Assembly (NCBI RefSeq): GCF_002575655.3
Contig: NC_053036.3
Location: forward strand, 159,564,627 to 159,628,626
Length of the DNA stretch: 64,000 nt
Direction of reading: 5' to 3'
Origin: Aegilops tauschii subsp. strangulata
Taxonomy: Eukaryota; Streptophyta; Magnoliopsida; Poales; Poaceae
Shown here: positions 9,594 to 22,370 of the stretch, one piece after another
How the letters are laid out: every line of letters starts with the position of its first letter
How positions within the stretch are numbered: position 1 is the first letter of the stretch
The notes under the pieces: model-generated
Databases searched by the model: none
The model's input: the letters and a program-made list of their open reading frames with translations, nothing else
What the model was told of the DNA's origin: nothing
Translations under genes and position numbers: made by a program

Positions 9594-10662
9594 ATGGTTA
9601 GACCAGGTGGTCGTGGTAGTGGTGGCAATGCCCCACCACCACCTGAGTACATGGCTGGTATGATCCAATAGTTCGAACTGAACCGCCAATTCATGGAAAA
9701 TATGATGGCTCAGTTTCCCTGTCCCAATATGAACCAGCAACCAACCCCAGTAACTCTGCAGGATTTCATGCGCCTCAATCCAACTGTGTACCGCAGCTCA
9801 ACTCAGCCTCTGGATGCTGATGACTGGCTCCGTGACATCACCTATGAGATGGAGTCTGCCGATGTAGCCCCTGCCAGCTATGTCACCTTTGCTTCCTTCT
9901 TTCTGAAGGGACCCGCAGCTCAATGGTGGGACAGCCATAGGCGTACTCTGCCAGCTGGAACAATCATCACCTGGCCAGACTTCCAAGCTGCTTTCCGTGC
10001 CCGCTTCATTCCTCAGGGAGTCATGGACCGGAAGAAGCGTGAGTTCCGCAACCTCACCCAAGGCAACAAAACTATTGAAGCTTATCAGCGGGAGTTTCTG
10101 GACTTGTCTCGCTATGCTGAAGAGGAATTGCAACTGATGCACGCAGACAGGAGAAGTTCCGTGATGGCCTTCAAGCTGACATCAAGCTCGCACTTCTAGT
10201 GCATGACTTTGCTGATTTCGCCACCCTGGTGAACAAGGCCATCAATGTCGAAACTGGTCTGCAGGAATACCAGAGCTCTCACAGGCGCAACCGTGACACG
10301 GGTTCATCTTCGGGCCCGCCCTCACAGAAGCGTAAGATATGGATCCCGAACAGCATGTACCATCCAAATGCATCTGCCCCAAGGCAGACCTATGCTGCAC
10401 CTCGTCTGCCTCCACCACCATCTAGGCAGTCAAGACTTCCAGCTCCACCATCCCAAGCTCCTGTTCCCACTCCCAATAATGGTTTGTGCTTCAGGTGTGG
10501 TCAACCCGCCGTGCTAGAGAATGCAACCAGAATTAGAATCAACTGGCCCTTCCAGCAACTAGCCATGGAAGCAACCAGCCCCGCAGCAACAAGGCCAAGT
10601 CTTATGGTCGTGCTCATGCCAACCACGTTGATCTCAATGAAGCTCAAGACCAGCCTGCTACT
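9594..10662 (+). pseudogene. gag: B gag (broken)
   Basis: Start ATG 9594 (MVRPGGRGSGGNAPPPPEYM). An in-frame TAG at 9669-9671 follows 25 codons. The capsid region is clear: LDADDWLRDITYEMESADV, FFLKGPAAQWWDSHRRTLP, FIPQGVMDRKKREFRNLTQG. A frameshift near 10138-10150 moves the reading into the frame of 10199. The zinc knuckle begins CFRCGQP near 10487 but is broken by a further frameshift and a TAG at 10534-10536. Gag builds the virus-like particle and binds RNA through the CCHC knuckle. This copy cannot make a full protein. Confidence 0.85.
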
Positions 10663-13600
10663 GTGATGGGTACACTCCTGGTAAATTCAGTACCAGCATC
10701 CGTTTTATTTGATACAGGTGCATCACATTCATTCATGTCAGAAGATTTTGCATTCATGCATGGCATTAAAAGCGAAGACATGAATGCTTCACTATTAGTA
10801 CACACCCCTGCGGGCCAATGTCGAACCTCCATGATTTGCAACGACGTCCCCGTTGAAATCGAAGGTCTGGAATTTCTTGTCTCCCCCATCGTACTGAAGT
10901 CCTGTAGCATTGATCTCATTCTGGAAATGAATTGGTTAAAAGCGCATACTGCTTCAATCGTTTGCGCCACTAATACCGTCCATCTGCTCCACCCTTCAGA
11001 TGAAATAGTTACTTACCAAGCTCTTCTGGTGCAAAATGCCGAGGCAAGGCTCTATGCATTGAATGCATTGAATGCTGCACCACTCGAGGGCATTGAAAAC
11101 ATTCCCGTCGTGCGTGAATTCCTCGACGTCTTCCCTGAAGAACTTCCAGGGATTCCCCCTGCTAGAGCTGTCGAATTCATCATCGACTTGAAACCAGGCA
11201 CCACTCCTATAGCCAAGCGACCCTACAAGATGCCGCCGCATGAACTCCTTGAGCTTAAGGAGGAAATCGACAAATCTCTTCGCAAAGGATTCATTCGCCC
11301 AAGTTGCTCTCCTTGGGGAGCACCTTCTCTCTTTGTCAAGAAGAAGGATGGGACAAACCGATTAGTTCAAGACTACCGTCCTATAAACCAAGCTACCATT
11401 CAGAATAAATACCCTCTTCCTCGGATCAATGATCTGTATGATCAACTGGCGGGTTCATCAGTGTTCTCTAAGCTCGACTTGAGGTTGGGTTACCACCAGA
11501 TCCGTGTTCACGAAGAGGATATCCCAAAGACCGCCTTCGTGACTCGCTATGGTTCATACGAGTACACCGTCATGTCTTTCGGTTTAACCAATGCTCCAGC
11601 CAGCTTCTCTCGTCTGATGAACTATATATTCATGGATTACCTCGACAAGTTCGTCGTGGTTTATCTGGATGATATCCTGGTATTTTCCAAGAACAAAGAA
11701 GAACATGCTGAACATCTTCGGCTTGTGCTGGAAAAGCTACGAGAGCATCAACTATATGCCAAGTTCTCCAAATGTGAATTCTGGCTACCCGAAGTAACCT
11801 ATCTTGGGCATGTCATCTCTAAGGATGGTATTGCCGTCAACCCTGAACGAGTCCAGGCTATCCTTGATTGGACTCCTCCCAAGAATGTTAAGCAAGTCAG
11901 AAGTTCTCTCATTCTCGCCAGCTATTGCCGTCGATTCGTCGAGAACTTCTCCAAGATCGCCAGGCCTCTGACTAACCTGTTGCATAAGGGCGTCAAGTTC
12001 CAATGGACAGACAAATGTCAGGAAAGTTTCCAGGCACTCAAAGACAAGTTGACTTCTGCCCCAGTTCTAGCTCCACCTGATACTAAGAAGGACTTCGTCA
12101 TTTACTGCGACGCTTCCCGGCAAGGATTAGGCTGTGTCCTAATGCAAGACCGCAAAGTGATTGCTTATGCCTCTCGGCAATTGCGCCCTCACGAAGAGAA
12201 CTACCCAGTTCACGACCTCGAACTTGCTGCTGTCATTCATGTGCTGAAGCAGTGGCGACATTACCTTCTTGGTAATCATTGCGAGATCTTCACTGACCAC
12301 CAAAGTCTGAAGTATCTGTTTACTCAGCCAGACCTGAACCTCCGTCAGCAGAGATGGATGGAGCTTGTTGCAGACTTTGACTTGGGTATTTCCTATACGC
12401 CAGGCAAGGCTAATGTAATGGCTGATGCCTTGAGCCGCAAGTCTTACTGCAACCACCTCCAGGTTCACAAAGTTCAGCCCTCCCTTGTTGAAGAATTCAG
12501 GAAGCTGAACCTCCATATTGTTCCTCCGGGTGCACTCGCTCCCCCTCCTAAGGAGTTTCGCAAGATGAACCTCCGTGTTGTTTCCCAGGGTTCCCTCAAT
12601 ACCCTGGCCGTCGAACCAGATCTCTTGGACTCCATCAAGAGAATACAGGGTTATGACTCTGAAGCCCACAAGATTAAGCGCTACCTCGCAGAAGGAAAGC
12701 CCTCATTCTTCACTATTGCTGAAGATGGCACTTTGTACTTCAAGGGCCGCCTAATGGTGCCATGTGCAGAGAAAAACCTGGATATGACGCAGGAAGTTAT
12801 GAAAGAAGCTCATGATACGCCTCTATGTATCCATCCTGGTAGTACAAAGATGTACCAAGACATCCGTCAGAGATTCTGGTGGTCTAATATGAAGCAAGAC
12901 ATTGCTCGTTATGTTGTTGAGTGTGACGTTTGCCGTCATATCAAAGCAGAACATCAAAGGCCTCCTGGAACTCTGCAACCTATCTCTATTCCTAAATGGA
13001 AATGGGACCATGTTGAGATGGACTTCGTCACTGGATTTCCCAAATCACAGAAAGGTAATGATGCTATTCTTGTCGTCATTGACCGGCTTTCCAAAGTTGC
13101 ACATTTTCTGGCGGTCAAGGAAACGATCACTGCTAGTCAGTTGGCAACGCTCTATATGTCCAGGATTGTTTCACTCCACGGTATTCCATTGGTTATCAGC
13201 TCAGACCGTGGCAGCTTATTCACTTCAAGATTCTGGGCAAGTTTCCAAGAAGCTATGGGAACTCATCTGTCATTCAGTACTGCGTTTCATCCTCAGTCGC
13301 AAGGGCAAGTTGAACGCGTCAACCAAGTTCTCGAAGACATGCTTCGAGCTTGTGTTATTTCCTTCGGCAAGAAATGGGAGGAATCTCTCCCGTATGCTGA
13401 GTTCTCTTATAATAATAGCTATCAAGCTAGTCTGAAGATGGCCCCCTTCGAAGTGTTATATGGACGAAAGTGCCGAACCCCTCTGAACTGGTCAGAAACT
13501 GGGGAACATCCACTCTTCGGTCCGGATATTATCCAACATGCCGAAGAACAAGTCCGCATTATTCGTGAGAATCTCAAGACTGCTCAGTCACGTCAGAAGA

Positions 13601-14067
13601 GTCAGTATGACCGTCATCATAAAGACATGGTCTATCAACCTGGCGAAAAGGCTTATCTTCGAGTCACACCAATCAAGGGTGCTCACCGCTTCGGAATCAA
13701 GGGCAAACTAGCTCCTCGATATATTGGCCCATTCACTATTCTCGAAAGGCGTGGAAAAGTGGCATATCAACTGGAGCTTCCGCCGAACCTTTCTCAGGTT
13801 CACGATGTGTTCCACGTGTCATAGCTCCGTCGTTGCTTCAAGGACCCAATCCGAGCAGTGGATCACGAAGTGCTCGAATTGCAGCAGGACCTCTCCTATA
13901 AGGAGCATCCGGTCCGCATTCTCGACCAAGCTAAACGCCGCACACGTCAGAAGGCGATCAAGTTCCTCAAAGTCTAGTGGTCGCACCATTCTGAAGATGA
14001 AGCCACTTGGGAACGCGAGGATCGCCTGCGTGATGAATACCCCGTGTTGTTTCCTTCTACCTCCTAA
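10663..14067 (+). pseudogene. pol: B pol: protease, RT, RNase H, integrase, chromodomain-like tail
   Basis: Open from 10663 to 13824 (1053 codons). Aspartic protease [10 protein letters not shown] is near residue 16. Reverse transcriptase has [15 protein letters not shown] near 11660-11706. RNase H has [15 protein letters not shown] and the DHQSLKYLF region. Integrase has the HHCC-type zinc region ending [14 protein letters not shown] and a catalytic core with [20 protein letters not shown] and a Glu about 35 residues later. The frame meets TAG at 13822-13824, where A has CAG. It remains open past this to a second TAG at 13975-13977, where F has CAG. The true stop TAA is at 14065. The tail HHSEDEATWERE is the group II chromodomain-like end. 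Functions: protein processing, cDNA synthesis and integration. Confidence 0.9.
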
Positions 14068-14102
14068 ATCTCAGGACGAGATTTCTTGTAGTGGAGGAGA
14101 TT

Positions 14103-17100
14103 TGTAACACCCGGATAATTAGGCTACAGTAAAACTCTCTTGATGATGCCATGTCATCTCTATTACTGTTGCTAATCAACTGTTAGTTCAAAACATTTCA
14201 AATTCAAAAAAATGAATTAGTCACAAACACCCAAAGTTTTCAAAAGTCAAAACAAAAATGTTCAGTGGGTGCCAAATATTACACTGGTAATTATTGTGGA
14301 GAAAACATTTTTTTAGAAAGTGCCTAAGTATTTTAAAGTGAAATAAACAGAAAAGAAAAACAAAGAAAAGGAAGAAAAAGGAAAAGCAGAGAGAGAGAAA
14401 GCCCCTGCCCCACTTGGGCTTCGGCCCACCCAAGCCAGCTGGCCCAGCAGGCCGGCCCACTCCCCCCTCACCGGTCGCTCCCTCCCCTTCCTGTTCCTCT
14501 GCTCCGTGTCGCTACAGGGGCGAGGTCGACCCCGACCTCCTCGCCGGCCTCGCCGGGAGAGGATAAGGGCAAAGCCACGGGCTCCCCTCGTCTCCCCACC
14601 CCACATGCCCCCTCGCCCTCCCCCGAAACCCTAGCGCGCCCACAATCCCCCTCTCGTCCCGTTCCTCGCCTTTGTTCGAGATGCCCGAGCGCCCCCGTCA
14701 CCGTCGATCGCCGTAGCCGTGGCCACCGTCGTCCGTTCGTCGCCCCGGCAAGTCCTACAGCTCCGCCGTGGTCCTCTGCTTCCACTACCCTGCTGGATCG
14801 AGCCCCGGAGCCCCTCGCGTCGCCGCACTCTTCTTCTTCTCCGGCTCGGCCACCGCATCGTCCTCGTCCTTGATCTACGCCACCGGTCCTCCCCGAGCCC
14901 TCTGCCCAGACCCCACGCTCCCCCGGTGAGCTCCTGCGCCGAACGCGCCGTCCCCTGCCCTCTCTAGCGGCCCGTAGCCACTACCCCGACGAAGCCCGAA
15001 CCACCGCCGCCTCGTTTGGTCGCCAACGCGTCTCCGGTGACCTTTTGGTCACGGGCTAGTGCCCAACGTGCTCGCCGCGCTGCTTAGAGAACGCCCAGCC
15101 CCTCCGTTCAAGCTGCTACACGCCGTAGCGCCGTCTCCGTCGAGCACCCGTACGCGCCGCCGCCTCTGCTCGTCGCCGGCGCCGATTCCGGCCAAGTCCG
15201 GCGATGCTACGGCCACCACTGGATGCGGCGCTGAGAGCTCGTTCGAATGAGACTAGCCCCGCTCCTCCCCGAGCCCTGTACGCGTTTTCCGGCGAGATCC
15301 GAGCCGCGCCGCCGCATTTGGCATCGCAGGCGTTGAGCCGCCGGCCGCGCTGAGCTGGCACACCTGGGGCCACCCCCTGGGTCACTACCAGTGGGCCCCC
15401 TGGCCCCCTGTTGACCAGTTGACCTGGTCAACTGGGCTGACTGGGCAGGCCCCAGCCACTGACGTGCGGGCCCCACTGCTTAATCCTATAATTCAAACAT
15501 TTTAATAATTAAAACTAATTAGTTTAGTTGATTAGACACTGACAGGTGGGGTCCAGTAGTTAACTAATCTAAATTTAGTTAGTATAAACTTCTGTTAGTC
15601 CACTATCTATGACAGGTAGGACCCACTGGTCAGTTAGACCTGGTCAGCCGCTCTGTTGACTGCTGAGGTCATCATCACGTCATGCTGACATCATATTCCT
15701 TTTCTGTTAAATTAAATAATTCCAGAAAATAATTAAATCTTTAGAAAATCATATAAAATAATCCGTAACTCGGATGAAAATACTTTCTACATGAAAGTTG
15801 CTCAGAACGACGAGACGAATCCGATTACGCAGCCCGTTCGTTCACCACACGTCCCTAGCATAGTGAACCTGCAACATTTCACCTCCGGTCCATCTGTCCG
15901 AAAACGCGAAACATCGGGAATACTTTCCCGGATGTTCCCCCCCTTCGCCGGTAACACCTACTGCCGCGTTAGGGCACACCTAACACCGCTCATTGTCATG
16001 TCATGCATCGTCATGCTTATGTTTGCATTGTATTTACTGTTTCTTCCCCCTCTTCTCTCCGGTAGACTACGAGACCGACGCTGCTGCTGCCCAGTTCGAC
16101 TACGGAGTTGACGACCCCTCCTACTTGCCAGAGCAACCAGGCAAGCCCCCCCCTTGATCACCAGATATCGCCTATTCTTCTCTATATTGCTTGCATTAGA
16201 GTAGTGTAGCATGTTACTGCTTTCCGTTAATCCTATCCTGATGCATAGCTTGTCCTTGCTACTACTGTTGTTACCTTTACCTGCAATCCTACATGCTTAG
16301 TATAGGATGCTAGTTTTCCATCAGTGGCCCTACATTCTTGTCCGTCTGCTGTGCTATACTATCGGGCCGTGATCACTTGGGCGGTGATCACGGGTATATA
16401 CTTATATACTATATACATGACACATGTGGTGACTAAAGTCGAGTCGGCTCGTAGGAGTACCCGCAAGTGGATCTTTGTGGCGGAGCGACAGGGCAGGTTG
16501 AGACCACCTAGGAGAGAGGTGGGCCTGGCCCTGGTCGGCGTTCGCGGATACTTAACATGCTTAACGAGATCTTGGAATTTGATCTGAGTCTGGCCATTTG
16601 GTCTATACGCACTAACCAGCTACGCGGGAACAGTTATGGGCACTCGAGGTCGTGGTATCAGCCGAAGCTCTTTTTGACGTCAGCGACGGAGCGACGCGCG
16701 TCGGATTGGACTGGAACGCCTGCTAGGCTAGGTCTGCTTCCGGCCGCCCTCGCAACGTGCAGGTGTGCAATGGGCGATGGGCCCAGACCCCTGCGCGCAT
16801 AGGATTTAGACCGGCGTGCTGACCTCTCGGTTGAGCCTAGGTGGGGCTGCGATGTGTTGATCTTCCGAGGCCGGGCATGACCCAGAAAAGTGTGTCCGGC
16901 CAAATGGGATCGAGCGTGTTGGGTTATGTGGTGCACCCCTGCAGGGAAGTTTATCTATTCGAATAGCCGTGTCCCTCGGTAAAAGGACGACCCGGAGTTG
17001 TACCTTGACCTTATGACAACTAGAACCAGATACTTAATAAAATACACCCTTCCAAGTGCCAGATACAACCCGATGATCGCTCTCTAACAGGGCGACGAGG

Positions 17101-17787
17101 AGGGGATCGCCGGGTAGGATTATGCTATGCGATGCTACTTGGAGGACTTCAATCTACTCTCTTCTACATGCTGCAAGATGGAGTTGGCCAGAAGCGTAGT
17201 CTTCGACAGGACTAGCTATCCCCCTCTTATTCTGGCATTCTGCAGTTCAGTCCACTGATATGGCCCTTTACACATATACCCATGCATATGTAGTGTAGTT
17301 CCTTGCTTGCGAGTACTTTGGATGAGTACTCACGGTTGCCTCTCTCTCTCTTTTCCCCCTTTCCCTTCTACCTGGTTGTCGCAACCAGATGCTGGAGTCC
17401 AGGAGCCAGACACCACCGTCGACGACGACACCTACGACACTGGAGGTGCCTACTACTACGTGCAGCCCGCTGACGACGACCAGGAGTAGTTCGGAGGATC
17501 CCAGGCAGGAGGCCTGCGCATCTTTCGATCTGTATCCCAGTTTGTGCTAGCCTTCTTAAGGCAAACTTGTTTAACTTATGTCTGTACTCAGATATTTTTG
17601 CTTCCGCTGACTCGTTTGTGATCGAGCACTTGTATTCGAGCCCTCGAGGCCCCTGGCTTGTATTATGATGCTTGTATGACTTATTTATGATTTAGAGTTG
17701 TGTTGTGATATCTTCCCGTGAGTCCCTGATCTTGATCGTACACATTTGCGTGCATGATTAGTGTACGGTCAAACCGGGGGCGTCACA
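14103..17787 (+). repeat. B 3' LTR (3685 bp)
   Basis: It begins TGTAACACCCGG and ends GGGGGCGTCACA, preceded by the purine tract AGTGGAGGAGATT. It aligns along its full length with 4581-8263 with scattered substitutions. The right flank at 17788 is the gag of A. Confidence 0.9.
16066..17489 (+). other. Putative spliced acidic micro-ORF in the B 3' LTR
   Basis: Block a is 16066-16140 and block b is 17389-17489 (TAG at 17487). The flanking GTAG, GC donor and CAACCAG acceptor match those of the 5' LTR. Block b differs from the 5' LTR copy by three substitutions that all change an amino acid (E/Q, A/T, I/V). Both copies stay open. Confidence 0.45.
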
Positions 17788-19064
17788 ACTTCAAAGCTCA
17801 CCACATTCCACAAAGTGTTGTTGAGAGTAAGCGTGAGGAGTTCCGCAATCTCAAGCAAGGCAGCATGTCCGTGTATCAATACAATAATCAGTTTCAGAAA
17901 CTCGCTCGCTTCGCTAAGCAAGACGTTCCTGATGGAAAGAGCATGATCTATCAATTCAGAAGTGGCCTCAGAGAAGATCTGCAATTACCTCTCGTGCTTT
18001 TTGAGCCGACCAAGTATGGTGATTTCTACAATATGGCTCTGGAGCAAGAGGCTGCTCAGCTCAAGTGTGAGGCTTCTAAGAAGAGAGTCAGGGACGCAGT
18101 TCAGTCTTCTTCTTCCTCACTAGTGGCTGCTAAGCAACAGAAGTTCTGGTTGCCTCCTCCTCCTCCGTTTCGTCAGCCTTACCAGCAGAAGAACAAAGGT
18201 GGCCATGGATCTTCCCACTCTTCCAACTCTGGCTATCAGAACAAGTCTCATAATCAAGCTCCAAAGTCCAATGCTCCTTATCATCATCCACTCTCAGAGG
18301 TTACTTGCAACAAGTGTCAGCAGAAAGGTCACTATGCTAACAAGTGCTTCAACCAAAGGCGCCTTCCGCCTCCTCCTCCTGTGAGATCTTCCAGCAATGC
18401 AGTGGTCAAGCATAATCCCAAGTCTGCTAAGGTCAACATGATGAATGCAGCTCAAGCGGAGGAATCTACTGATGTGATAATGGGTAATCTCTCAGTTAAT
18501 GATATTCCTGCAAAAGTCTTATTTGATACTGGTGCATCGCATTCTTTCTTGTCATACCCATTTGCATCGAAGCACAATGTGGACACAGAGATTTTATCCA
18601 AAGTTATGCAAGTTGTTTCTCCGGGAAAGCTTATGACTTCTAGTTTGGTTGCTCCCGATGTTTCTATCAAGATGGGAAACTATAAATTTCTGTCTTCTCC
18701 AATTGTTCTTGGTGACTCGGATATTGATCTAATTCTCGGGATGGACTGGCTTTCTAAGTACAAGGCTCAACTTGATTGTGCTGCCAGGGAAATTCAATTG
18801 GCACACTCTTCTGAGGATGTGATTATCTATGCCGCTCGTGATGAAACCATTCGGTTGTTTTCCCTCAATGAGAAGGGCGAGTTGAATGCCATCTCTCAAA
18901 TTCCAGTCGTTTGTGAGTACCAAGATGTCTTTCCAGAAGAGCTTCCGGGTATGCCTCCTCACCGGCCAGTGGAGTTCGTTATCGATCTTGAGCCTGGCAC
19001 GGAACCCGTTTGCAAGCGTCCTTACAAGTTTGAACCCAAGGAGCTGCAGGAATTAAAGAAATAG
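17788..19064 (+). pseudogene. gag: A gag (rest) and protease
   Basis: The reading resumes NFKAHHIPQSVVESKREEFR, the capsid C-terminus, then an S/Q/P-rich linker and a CCHC zinc knuckle CNKCQQKGHYANKC near 18307. The protease follows, with [10 protein letters not shown] near 18518 and [12 protein letters not shown] near 18719. The frame stops at TAG 19062-19064 in a linker before RT. F has CAG at the aligned codon. This piece joins the gag start at 4138-4463 across B, with about 42 codons lost. Roles: particle core, RNA binding, polyprotein cleavage. Confidence 0.85.
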
Positions 19065-20495
19065 CTCGATGAACAAGAGCGTCTGGGTTTGATTAGACCG
19101 AGTTCATCTCCATGGGGTTGTGGTGTTCTTTTTGTCCAGAAGAAGGATGGCACGGACCGACTATGTGTCGACTACCGTCCATTGAACAAGAAGACAATCA
19201 AGAACAAGTATCCACTTCCCAACATCAAAGAGCTATTCGAGCAACTCAAAGGTGCTAAAGTATTCTCCAAGCTTGACCTTCGTATGGGTTATCATCAGAT
19301 TCGCATTCGTGAAGAAGATATTCCCAAGACAGCATTCAGAACAAGCTTTGGTTCTTATGAATATACTGTCATGTCTTTCGGCCTTCTCAATGCTCCTCCA
19401 ACATTCTCTCGAATGATGAATTTCATCTTCAACCCCTATACCAATGAATTCGTCCTGGTGTATCTCGATGATATCTTAGTCTTCTCCAAGAATAAGAAGG
19501 ATCATGCCAAACATTTGCGATTGGTGCTCGACAAGCTCAGAGAGTATCAATTCTATGCGAAGTTTTCAAAATGTGAGTTTTGTCTCGATGAAGTTCTTTA
19601 CCTTGGTCATATCATCTCTGCCAAGGGCATCGCTGTTAATCCCGAGAAGGTGTCCGCAATTGTGAATTGGGAACCTTCTCAGAATGTCAAGCAGCTCCGC
19701 AGTTTTCTTGGTCTTGCAAGCTATTGCCGAAGATTCGTTGAGAATTTCTCTAAGATTGCAAAGCCTCTTTCCAACCTCCTCCAGAAGCATGTGAAGTATG
19801 TCTGGTCTCCTGAGTGTGACGTTGCTTTCAACACTCTCAAAGAGAAACTCGTCATAGCTCCTGTCTTAACTCCTCCCGACGAATCCAAGTCATTCGAAGT
19901 TTTCTGTGATGCTTCTCTTCAAGGTCTTGGTGCTGTGTTAATGCAAGAGAAGAAAGTTGTGGCCTATACCTCTCGTCAGTTGAAGCCCAATGAAAATAAC
20001 TAGCCCACTCATGATCTTGAGTTGGCGGCAGTTGTCCATGCATTAATAACGTGGAGACATATCTTGTTGGGAAGAAAAGTGGACATATTCACCGATCACA
20101 AGTCTCAAGTACATCTTCACTTAGCCCAACCTCAATCTCAGGCAAACTCGATGGGTCGAAATGATTCAAGAGTACAATCCGAGTATTGCATATACTCCAG
20201 GCAAAGCCAATGTCATTGCAGATGCTTTGAGCAGGAAGGCTTATTGCAACAGCTTAATTCTCAAGCCATTCCAACTGGATCTTTGTGAAGCTTTCCGCAA
20301 GCTGAATCTCCAAGTTGTTCCTCAAGGTTTCTTGCCAACCTCATAGTCTCTCCTACTTTGGAGGATCAAATTCGTGAGGCGCAACTCCTGGATACCATGG
20401 TGAAGAAGGTGAAACGTGGTATCGACAAGGGTCTTTCCAAATACAAGTGATATCACATTGATGACAGAAACACTTTATTCTTCGAGGACCGGATT
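19065..20495 (+). pseudogene. pol: A reverse transcriptase and RNase H (broken)
   Basis: RT is open from 19065 to TAG 20001-20003. Landmarks are [50 protein letters not shown] (near 19459-19503) and [15 protein letters not shown] at the RNase H start. After the stop the RNase H continues in the same frame ([18 protein letters not shown]), then shifts frame near 20105. Another open piece (20161-20346) holds [17 protein letters not shown] further stop (TGA near 20449) and frameshift precede the integrase. So at least two stops and two frameshifts disable it. Confidence 0.85.
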
Positions 20496-21791
20496 GTGGT
20501 TCCTAAAGGTGATCTAAGGAAAGTCATTATGAACAAGGCGCACAATTCTCTTCTTTCCATTCATCCTGGAAGTACGAAGATGTACCATGACCTCAAGCAG
20601 TCGTATTGGTGGACTCAAATGAAGCGAGAAATCGCTCAATTCGTGAACGAATGTGATGTCTGTCGAAGGGTGAAAGCAGAACACCAACGACCAGCTGGTC
20701 TCCTCCAACCTCTTGCTATCCCAGAATGGAAGTTTGATCATATCGAAATGGACTTCGTGACTGGATTTCCAAAGTCCAAGCGCGGAAATTATGCTATCTT
20801 CATTGTCATTGACAAGCTTACTAAAGTGGCTCATTTCCTTCCAATCAAAGAATCTATCACAGCAGCTCAGTTGGCAGAGCTATACACCTCCAGGATTATC
20901 TCCTTGCACGGCATTCCACAATTGATATCTTCAGATCGTGGAAGCATCTTCACTTCTAAGTTCTGGGACTCCTTCCAAAAGGCCATGGGCACCAACATTC
21001 GCTTCAGCACAACTTTCCATCCTCAAACTAGTGGCCAAGTCGAGCGAGTCAATCAAATTCTTGAAGATATGCTCAGGGCTTGTGTCATTTCCTTTGGCAT
21101 GAAATGGGAAGATTGTCTTCCATATGCAGAATTCTCCTACAACAACAGTTTCCAAGCGAGTTCGGGCAAGGCCCCATTCGAAATTCTCTATGGCAGAAAG
21201 TGTCGTACTCCTCTCAATTGGTCAGAGACTGGTGAACGCCAACTTCTTGGCAATGACTTAATCACAGAGGCTGACGAAATGTGTAAAGTCATCCGTGAGA
21301 ATCTCAAAGCCGCGCAATCGCGCCAGAAGAGTTACTATGATAGCAAGCACCGTGATGTGGCTTTCGAGATCGGAGACCATGTCTACCTCCGCGTCTCTCC
21401 AATGAAAGGCACTCGTTGCTTCGGTATCAAAGGGAAGCTTGCCCCTAGATACGTGGGTCCTTTCAAGATCATTGGCAAAAGAGGCGACCTCGCCTATCAA
21501 CTTGAGCTTCCCTCCAACTTCGCGAATGTGCACGATGTGTTCCACGTGTCACAGCTTCGCAAGTGCTTCAAGACTCCTGAGCGCACCATCAACTTCGAGG
21601 AGGTTGACCTCCAAGCAGATCTGTCTTATCATGAGCACCCCGTTGCTATTCTTGAAGAAACTAAGCGCAAGACTCGCAACAAGTCAATCAAATTCCTGAA
21701 AGTGAAGTGGTCGCACCATTCCGACCGAGAAGCCACCTGGGAACGCGAGGACCATCTCCGTTCTGAATATCCGGAGTTCTTTCAGTCCTAG
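20496..21791 (+). pseudogene. pol: A integrase and chromodomain-like tail
   Basis: The open frame of 431 codons begins inside the integrase zinc region ([31 protein letters not shown]). It has the catalytic core [26 protein letters not shown], then QVERVNQILEDMLRA with the catalytic Glu. The C-terminal part runs [34 protein letters not shown] and HHSDREATWERE, ending at TAG 21789-21791. Chromodomain-type tails are thought to steer integration to marked chromatin. The piece is intact from 20496, but its upstream polyprotein frame is broken. Confidence 0.9.
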
Positions 21792-22360
21792 ATCTCGGGA
21801 CGAGATCCTCTCGTAGTGGTGGAGTGTTGTAACACCCCGGATGTAACTTTCCATATTTGTAACTCCAACTCTTACCATTTTCGACTATGTGTTATGATAT
21901 TCCCTTCGTGGTCGGGTTTTGTTTTTTGTTTTGCATTTTGTTCATGTCATGCATCGCATATCATGTCATCATGTGCATTGCATTTGCATACGTGTTCGTC
22001 TTTTGCATCCGAGAATTTTCCCCGTTGTCCGTTTTGCAATCCGGCACTCCCACCTCCTCCGGCGCGCCCCTCTTGTTTCTTTTCGTGAGCGGGTGTTGAA
22101 CATTCTCGGAATGGACCGAGGTTTGTCAAGTGACCTTGGTACACCACCGGTAGACCACCTGTCAAGTTTCGTTCCATTTGGAGGTGGTTTGATGCTCCAA
22201 CGGTTAACCGGGTAACCGCAAAGTCTTTTTGTGTGTTGCAGCAAAACCCCCTCTTAACAGCCCAAAACCCCTCTAAGTCCCTTCCATGCTCTAGGCCGTT
22301 CGATCACGATCGTGTGGGCAAAAACCGCACTCCATTTAGAGTCTCCTAGCTCCCTCTACC

Positions 22361-22370
22361 TATAAAAATA
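22361..22370 (+). promoter_or_regulatory. TATA box of the A 3' LTR
   Basis: CCTATAAAAATACC lies about 540 bp into the LTR, before the GC-rich transcribed region. The position fits an LTR core promoter. Confidence 0.6.

Larger units (their letters stand above)
4464..17787 (+). mobile_element. B: chromodomain-type Ty3/gypsy retrotransposon with a partial tandem end
   Basis: Two LTRs (4581-8263 and 14103-17787, 3683 and 3685 bp) flank PBS, accessory ORF, gag and pol. To the left of the first LTR is a 117-bp piece (4464-4580) identical to the stretch just before the second LTR (13986-14102): the end of pol, the stop and the polypurine tract. So the first LTR has 3'-end internal sequence on its left and a PBS on its right. 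The element lies in the gag of A in the same orientation. LTR copies differ by scattered substitutions only, so the insertion is fairly recent. All coding parts carry nonsense or frameshift changes. Confidence 0.85.

Noticed and set aside
13724..14107. ORF overlapping the B pol end in another frame
   Set aside because: It is a shadow of pol. The real frame continues through two TAG codons to the TAA at 14065.
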